DNA of 64,000 bases. Origin: Micromonospora sp. R77. GTDB lineage: Bacteria; Actinomycetota; Actinomycetes; Mycobacteriales; Micromonosporaceae. The stretch lies in NCBI RefSeq assembly GCF_022747945.1, contig NZ_JALDST010000001.1:2976001-3040000 (forward strand), written 5' to 3'. A program made the translations under genes and the position numbers. The notes below the pieces were generated by a model. That model saw nothing but the letters and a program-made list of their open reading frames with translations. It was not told the origin of the DNA and ran no database searches. Every line of letters starts with the position of its first letter. Positions within the stretch are counted from its first letter, which is position 1. This document shows, piece after piece, positions 60,227-64,000 of this stretch.

Positions 60227-60973
60227 ATGTCCAACGCTCAGTTGTACGACACCATCGGGGCCACGTACACGGTGACCCGGCGGACCGAGCCGCGGATCGC
60301 CGCGCAGGTCTGGGCCGCGCTCGGCGACGCGCGGACGGTGCTGAACGTCGGGGCCGGCACCGGCTCCTACGAGCCCACCGACCGGGACGTCCTCGCGGTG
60401 GAACCGTCGGCGCTGATGCGCGCGCAGCGCCCCGCCGGCGCGGCACCGTGCGTGGCCGCCGCCGCGGAGAACCTCCCGTTCGAGGACGGCTCCTTCGACG
60501 CGGCGCTGGCCTTCGCCACCATCCACCACTGGCAGGACCCGATCGCCGGCCTGCGGGAACTGCGGCGGGTCGCCCGGCGGGTGGTGGTGTTCACGGCCGA
60601 CACCGGCGAAGCCGCCTGGCTGCACCGGTTCTGGCTCACCCGCGACTATCTTCCCGAGGTCGCCGACATGCTGGTCGGCAAGCCTTCGCTGACCGAGCTG
60701 GCCGACGCGATCGGAGCCCGCGCCGAGCCGGTGCCCATCCCGTGGGACTGCGTCGACGGCTTCTTCGAGGCCTACTGGCGCCGCCCCGAGGCATACCTGG
60801 ACGAGAACGTCCGTCGCGGCATCTCGGTCTGGACCACGGTCGGGCCGGACGCCGAGCAGCGGGCCGTGCAGCGCCTCCGCGCCGACCTCGCCTCCGGTCG
60901 GTGGGCCGAACGCAACCGCGACCTCCTCGACCTCGACGCGGCGGAACTCGGCCTCCGCCTGCTCATCGCCTGA
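60227..60973 (+). CDS. Class I SAM-dependent methyltransferase
   Basis: 248 residues, AGGGAGG about eight bases before the ATG. Motifs YDTIGATYTVTRRTEPRIA, then TVLNVGAGTGSYEPTDRDVL and AAENLPFEDGSFDAALAFAT show a UbiE/Methyltransf_11-type fold. It contains HHWQDPIAGLRELRRVARR after it. The acceptor is unknown. It stands alone downstream of the WYL regulator gene. Confidence 0.9.
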   Translation: MSNAQLYDTIGATYTVTRRTEPRIAAQVWAALGDARTVLNVGAGTGSYEPTDRDVLAVEPSALMRAQRPAGAAPCVAAAAENLPFEDGSFDAALAFATIHHWQDPIAGLRELRRVARRVVVFTADTGEAAWLHRFWLTRDYLPEVADMLVGKPSLTELADAIGARAEPVPIPWDCVDGFFEAYWRRPEAYLDENVRRGISVWTTVGPDAEQRAVQRLRADLASGRWAERNRDLLDLDAAELGLRLLIA

Positions 60974-61055
60974 ACCAGCCACCTCCTGCGGTCACTGTCT
61001 CCTGCCTGATGGTCCGCGGCTCCTCGCCGTGGCGAAACTGACACCCGTCCACGGC

Positions 61056-61616
61056 ATGATCCTTCGCGTGACGGACTACACCGAACTCCTGGCTCGCATC
61101 GCCGCACGGGCTCGCGACGACGAGCCGGACATGCCGCCTGCCGCCCCGCTCACCCAGGACGGGATCGATGATGCCGAGGCGCGCCTCGGATTCCACCTGC
61201 ACCCCTTGCTGGCAGCGATCTATCGGGACTTCGCGAACGGTGGCTTCGGTCCCGACTACCAACTACTGAGCCTCACGGGCGGACCGACATCCGAACAGGC
61301 CGTCGAGCGCTACCTCGAAGCCCGGGCCGACCACGCCGGTACCGATTGGGCCTGGCCGGAGGGCGTCCTGCCGATCCTGGACTGGGGTTGTGGCATGTAT
61401 GCCTGCGTCGACTGCCGAAGTGAGGAAGGGACCGTCCTGCTCTTCGAACCCAATCCCGGGGATCCCGATGCCGCCTGGTGGGTCGATTCCCCCAGCCTGG
61501 CGGCATGGTTCGAGCACTACGTCGACGACACCGGGTGGTGGGTCAGGGCCGAGGAAGGCGAAGACCTCGACGACATGCCACCCTGGCCGGATGCCAAGGA
61601 GCGCGCGGCCAGGTGA
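61056..61616 (+). CDS. SMI1/KNR4 (SUKH) family protein
   Basis: 186 residues from the ATG at 61056; a GTG at 61068 and one at 61029 are other options and no SD is seen. Motifs LTQDGIDDAEARLGFHLHPL, then YRDFANGGFGPDYQLLSL and WGCGMYACVDCRSEEGTVLL fit the SUKH fold, which includes many immunity proteins for secreted or contact-dependent toxins. No toxin gene is adjacent in the window, so it is an orphan immunity-like gene or a housekeeping SUKH protein. Confidence 0.82.
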   Translation: MILRVTDYTELLARIAARARDDEPDMPPAAPLTQDGIDDAEARLGFHLHPLLAAIYRDFANGGFGPDYQLLSLTGGPTSEQAVERYLEARADHAGTDWAWPEGVLPILDWGCGMYACVDCRSEEGTVLLFEPNPGDPDAAWWVDSPSLAAWFEHYVDDTGWWVRAEEGEDLDDMPPWPDAKERAAR

Positions 61617-61747
61617 CCGACCGCCCGCGGTGTGCCTCGGTTCCCGGGCCGAGTGCCCGCTCTCGTGCCGTGGCCCGGGAGGGAACTGGCGGGTTCGGAA
61701 GGAAAATGCGAGCGCGGCGTTGATCTTCACCGGCCATACTGGTGCCC

Positions 61748-62215
61748 ATGAAGCTCGCTGAGGCCCTGGCGCTGCGCGCGGACGCGGCGCGCCGCGCCGA
61801 ACAACTCCGTGCCCGCATCACGGCCAGCGCCCGCTACCAGGAGGGCGAGGCACCCGCCGAGGACGCCTCGGCTCTCCTCACGGAGGCCGGTGAGGCGCTC
61901 GGTGAGCTGGAGTCGCTGATCCGGCGGATCAACCGCACCAACGCCGCCACTCTCGTGGAGGGTGCGGGCACGCTCACCGACGCGCTCGCCCGTCGGGACG
62001 TACTCCGGCTGCGGCACCGCGTGGTCACCGTCGCTGCGGACGCCGCCGGCGGTGAAGGCCAGCGCGGCTACCGGCAGCTACGGTCGGAGCTGAAGATGAT
62101 CCCGGCGCTGCCGGTGGCCGAACTGCGCAGGCAGGCGGACGACCTGGCCCGGCAGATCCGGGAGGTCGACACGCTGATCCAGCGGACGAACTGGGAGGTC
62201 GAGCTGCTGGACTGA
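61748..62215 (+). CDS. DIP1984 family protein
   Basis: 155 residues from the ATG at 61748. The whole protein is the DIP1984 (septicolysin-like) family: MKLAEALALRADAARRAEQL, then YQEGEAPAEDASALL, LIRRINRTNAATLVEG, LTDALARRDVLRLRHRVV and QADDLARQIREVDTLIQRTN. It is an all-helical coiled protein. The reported toxin name septicolysin is doubtful. The gene is followed within six bases by an RNA-like structure (62221-62337), and I recall that DIP1984 genes elsewhere often neighbour tRNA-like RNAs. Confidence 0.9.
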   Translation: MKLAEALALRADAARRAEQLRARITASARYQEGEAPAEDASALLTEAGEALGELESLIRRINRTNAATLVEGAGTLTDALARRDVLRLRHRVVTVAADAAGGEGQRGYRQLRSELKMIPALPVAELRRQADDLARQIREVDTLIQRTNWEVELLD

Positions 62216-62220
62216 GGGGT

Positions 62221-62337
62221 TGCGGAGCAGGTAGCCGACGTGGAGGCGTGCACGACCAGAGGGCCGGCTGTAATCCGGCTCACCTCCTGGCGCGCCGAGG
62301 GCAGGCGCAGGGGTTCGACTCCCCGGCAGACACCGCA
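62221..62337 (+). ncRNA. tRNA-like RNA candidate downstream of the DIP1984 gene
   Basis: On the plus strand there are a D-arm-like TAGCCGACGTGGAGGC, an anticodon-like hairpin GCCGG-CTGTAAT-CCGGC (loop with GTA in the anticodon position), a long variable hairpin CCTC...GAGG, and a T-arm GGGG-TTCGACT-CCCC. The usual seven-base acceptor stem is absent; only TGCGG (62221) can pair with CCGCA (62333). The order of arms is right, but the spacing between D-arm and anticodon arm is about 14 bases too long. It may be a tRNA mimic rather than a translating tRNA. Confidence 0.5.
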
Positions 62338-62556
62338 TGCTCAGCACAGCACACAGGTGACGGCGCACAGGGCACGGCACACCACCGGGTGCAGATCCAC
62401 GACGGCGAGGGCGGGACAGGGGACCTCTGCAAACCTCGTACGACAGGGCTCGGCCGCGCGACCACACCGGCGTGGATGCCACGCCGCCCGCGGTGGCTCT
62501 CTGATCCCTGCAGCCGAGGTGGGGGATGAGGCCGCTGCCGGTGCCGGTTCGGTCCG

Positions 62557-62814
62557 CTATCGGTCGCCGTAGTGGTACCGGCAGGCGATGATCTCGACGT
62601 CGTCCTTGGTGATCCGATACACCAGGCGGTGTTCGCGATCGATCCGGCGGGACCAGAAGCCGGACAGCTCTCCCCGCAGGGGCTCCGGTTTGCCGATGCC
62701 CTCGTATCCGTTGCGCATCACGTCCGCGATGAGATCGTTGATGCGCTTGACCAGCTTTCGGTCCGTGTGGCTGAGGTACTGGCTCCACGCCGTCGCGGTG
62801 AAGACCAACCTCAC
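62557..62814 (-). CDS. yoeB: YoeB-family mRNA-interferase toxin
   Basis: 85 residues from a GTG that overlaps the antitoxin stop (GTGA). The alignment with E. coli YoeB is clear by eye: KPEPLRGELSGFWSRRID, EHRLVYRITKDDVEIIACRY. All three catalytic residues are kept: Glu44 (Glu46 in E. coli), Arg63 (Arg65) and His81 (His83) in CRYHY. The toxin would cut mRNA at the ribosomal A site. Not known from sequence whether it is active, but nothing is missing. Confidence 0.95.
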   Translation of the reverse strand: MRLVFTATAWSQYLSHTDRKLVKRINDLIADVMRNGYEGIGKPEPLRGELSGFWSRRIDREHRLVYRITKDDVEIIACRYHYGDR

Positions 62815-63086
62815 GCGATGTCCCGCACGGTCGCCGGGTCAACCAGCTCCCGCTCGGCCGCATCACCCTTCTCCAGCTCCGCCATCGATCGGCGCAGTGC
62901 GGCGGCGTTGCTCGGGTTGCGCAGGAGGTACTCGGTCTCCTTCATCGACTCGTACTCCGCAAGCGGCACGATCACCACGGGCTCGTGGCCGGATCGGGTC
63001 ACCACCACTTCCTCCGCGTCGTTGATGACGCTGTCGAGTTCTGCGGCCAGGTTCTGGCGTAGCTGGGTGAAATTCACGGTCCGCAT
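62811..63086 (-). CDS. yefM: YefM-family antitoxin
   Basis: 91 residues from the ATG at 63086, six bases after GGAGGT. The Phd/YefM DNA-binding half is TVNFTQLRQNLAAELDSVIN, then VVVTRSGHEPVVIVPLAEYE, and the toxin-neutralising C-terminal helix is SMKETEYLLRNPSNAAALRR. It represses its own operon together with YoeB. The ATG at 63098 has worse spacing. It precedes and overlaps the toxin gene. Confidence 0.95.
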   Translation of the reverse strand: MRTVNFTQLRQNLAAELDSVINDAEEVVVTRSGHEPVVIVPLAEYESMKETEYLLRNPSNAAALRRSMAELEKGDAAERELVDPATVRDIA

Positions 63087-63103
63087 GACCACCTCCATGA
63101 GAA

Positions 63104-63119
63104 GTACAGAAAACTGTAC
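63104..63119. promoter_or_regulatory. Operator-like palindrome of the yefM-yoeB operon
   Basis: GTACAGAAAACTGTAC is a perfect 16-bp palindrome 18 bases before the yefM start. The half-sites contain TGTAC, the core of the hexamers bound by YefM-YoeB in E. coli. Confidence 0.7.
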
Positions 63120-63229
63120 CTCAGATGGGTCGATGGTGACATGCATCTGCGTGACCGGCTCGCCGCTGTACGGGGCCACGCGCACCAAAGCGAAAGACCG
63201 GTGGATGGGTGGCCGGCCTGCGGAAGGAG

Positions 63230-63266
63230 TGGGCCGCCAGGGACTCGAACCCTGAACCTATGGATT
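63230..63266 (-). mobile_element. tRNA 3'-half, probable attachment-site scar of an integrative element
   Basis: Read on the minus strand, 37 bp form the last half of a tRNA gene: the 3' side of an anticodon stem (AATCCATAGG), T-arm CAGGGTTCGAGTCCCTG and acceptor 3' strand GCGGCCC with discriminator A. The 5' half is missing. Such a fragment is the usual trace of an integrase that recombines in a tRNA 3' end. It looks most like tRNA-Lys from memory. Confidence 0.75.
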
Positions 63267-63378
63267 GCCGGCGGCCTGGTCGTCTGCGGTGTGGTCCGAG
63301 GTCATCGGGCTTGTCTTCGTCGTTGCCGGCCTGATGCGGCTGGCACGGTTGCTGTACTTCGCTGCTGTACTGCTGGCA

Positions 63379-63552
63379 TCAGACGAGGCGTTGGATGCGG
63401 ACCTTGGGGCGCTCGTTCCTGAGGTGGCCGTGCTTGTGCTGGCGGACCTGCTCGTTCCAGACGTCCTGGTCGTAGTCGGGGTCCGGCGGGATCCATTTGT
63501 GGGAGCCGTCGCTGTAGTGGTACTTCTCGTCGCCGGGTCGAAGGATGCTCAT
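63379..63552 (-). CDS. Small hypothetical protein of an integrative-element operon
   Basis: 57 residues from the ATG at 63552, which overlaps the stop of the preceding gene (ATGA). The sequence is hydrophilic (ILRPGDEKYHYSDGSHKWIP, then DYDQDVWNEQVRQHKHGHLR). No domain is recognised. It is the third gene of three coupled small genes that run towards the attachment scar. Confidence 0.7.
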   Translation of the reverse strand: MSILRPGDEKYHYSDGSHKWIPPDPDYDQDVWNEQVRQHKHGHLRNERPKVRIQRLV

Positions 63553-63767
63553 CGGGTCCAGCCGAGGAACCGTTGGTGCAGGTGGCCGGCGGGGACGTGG
63601 GCCAGGTCCTGGGCGGCGTCGACGAGTTGGGTGGCCAGGTAGAGGGCCAGCGAGACCGGGGCGCGGTCGTACTCGGCTCGCAGTTCCCGCCGCCGGGTCA
63701 GGCACGGCCAGTCAGCACCGCAGCCGCCGCACGTCCAGGTAGGGGTGACCGGAAGGTGGGTCGTCAT
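63549..63767 (-). CDS. Small cysteine-containing protein typical of actinomycete integrative elements
   Basis: 72 residues from the ATG at 63767. TPTWTCGGCGADWPCLTRRR has a CxxC and another Cys, followed by LRAEYDRAPVSLALYLATQL and LYLATQLVDAAQDLAHVPAG and the ending LHQRFLGWTR. Many actinomycete integrative elements and plasmids carry such a gene, sometimes labelled flavin reductase without evidence. It overlaps both neighbours (ATGA each side). Confidence 0.78.
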   Translation of the reverse strand: MTTHLPVTPTWTCGGCGADWPCLTRRRELRAEYDRAPVSLALYLATQLVDAAQDLAHVPAGHLHQRFLGWTR

Positions 63768-63991
63768 CGCGGCGCAGCCTGGCTCGGCCAGTGGCCGCGG
63801 TTGATCGGGATGGGATGACGGTTTCGGCAGGGTAGGCCGCTTCCGCAGCGGCAGATGCGGCGCCAGTGCTGCCATGACCAGACGGGTCGGTGCCGGCGGG
63901 CGAGGGTGAGCGCCACCGCCAGGACGTACTCGTCGTAGGAGACGCGCCGCCGGCTGTTGTCCTGCCTCTGGTGGTACCCGGTATCCGGCAC
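63764..63991 (-). CDS. Small hypothetical protein of an integrative-element operon (may extend beyond window)
   Basis: 75 residues if begun at the GTG at 63991, but the frame stays open to the window edge, so the true start may lie outside. The pattern SYDEYVLAVALTLARRHRPV, then WSWQHWRRICRCGSGLPCRN and HPIPINRGHWP is a family that I recall from actinomycete integrative elements, in tandem with the 72-residue protein. The CRCG and PCRN cysteines may bind zinc. Confidence 0.72.
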   Translation of the reverse strand: MPDTGYHQRQDNSRRRVSYDEYVLAVALTLARRHRPVWSWQHWRRICRCGSGLPCRNRHPIPINRGHWPSQAAPR

Positions 63992-64000
63992 GGCACCTGC

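Noticed and set aside
62221..62337. Ordinary tRNA-Tyr gene
   Set aside because: The anticodon and T-arms fit, but the acceptor stem does not pair and the D-arm spacing is wrong, so it was kept only as a tRNA-like RNA candidate.

Overview
The window is high-GC actinobacterial DNA (dense genes, many GTG starts, overlapping operons, strong third-position GC). A Micromonosporaceae chromosome, probably Micromonospora or a close relative, fits best. The gene order purS-purQ-purL ... purF-purM-DUF3073-vdh-(conserved gene)-bldC matches what I remember of Streptomyces, and the intergenic inverted and direct repeats look like those I remember from Micromonospora. No search was run, so the genus is an inference.

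Layout. 1-7.3 kb: a cut-off thiolase gene, a secreted beta-helix/PKD/fascin-like protein, a secreted TNT-domain (NAD-glycohydrolase-type) protein with a small downstream partner, a lipoprotein, and purB. 7.4-18.9 kb: a YbjQ protein, a 20-bp tandem repeat array, then purine genes purS, purQ, purL, purF and purM with a ComB-like gene, a secreted/membrane protein with a Gly-Tyr-rich tail and a sterol-carrier-like protein. 19.0-20.4 kb: a RiPP locus inside this otherwise conserved block, made of a radical-SAM maturase (AmcB type) and an overlapping 78-residue precursor (AmcA type) ending in four aromatic three-residue motifs. 20.5-23.6 kb: DUF3073, valine dehydrogenase, a conserved gene and bldC. 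23.7-32.2 kb: miscellaneous metabolism (F420-type oxidoreductase, methyltransferase, two fatty-acid/CoA enzymes, an orphan substrate-binding lipoprotein, small conserved genes).

32.4-32.8 kb: tRNA-Glu, tRNA-Asp and tRNA-Phe on the minus strand. 32.9-40.4 kb: a polysaccharide deacetylase, then a light/carotenoid island: crtE-crtI-idi-litR on the minus strand and crtB-phr divergently on the plus strand. These would make lycopene and repair UV damage under a B12-type photosensory regulator; no cyclase gene is visible. 40.5-45.6 kb: a flavoprotein disulfide oxidoreductase, an enoyl-CoA hydratase, an EamA exporter, a cobalamin riboswitch before bluB, and a DUF2231-Rieske membrane protein. 45.7-56.3 kb: a Tad-type pilus/secretion operon of about 9 kb on the minus strand, with a prepilin peptidase gene on the plus strand.

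56.4-64 kb: PAP2 phosphatase, zinc-ribbon protein, methyltransferases, a WYL regulator facing a VOC protein, a SUKH protein, and a DIP1984-family gene followed at once by a tRNA-like RNA candidate. Then comes a YefM-YoeB toxin-antitoxin pair with a perfect palindrome in its operator position. At 63230-63266 there is a 37-bp 3' half of a tRNA gene, read as an attachment-site scar. Beyond it lies an overlapping operon of small genes of the kind carried by actinomycete integrative elements, so the right edge is probably the left end of an integrated element.
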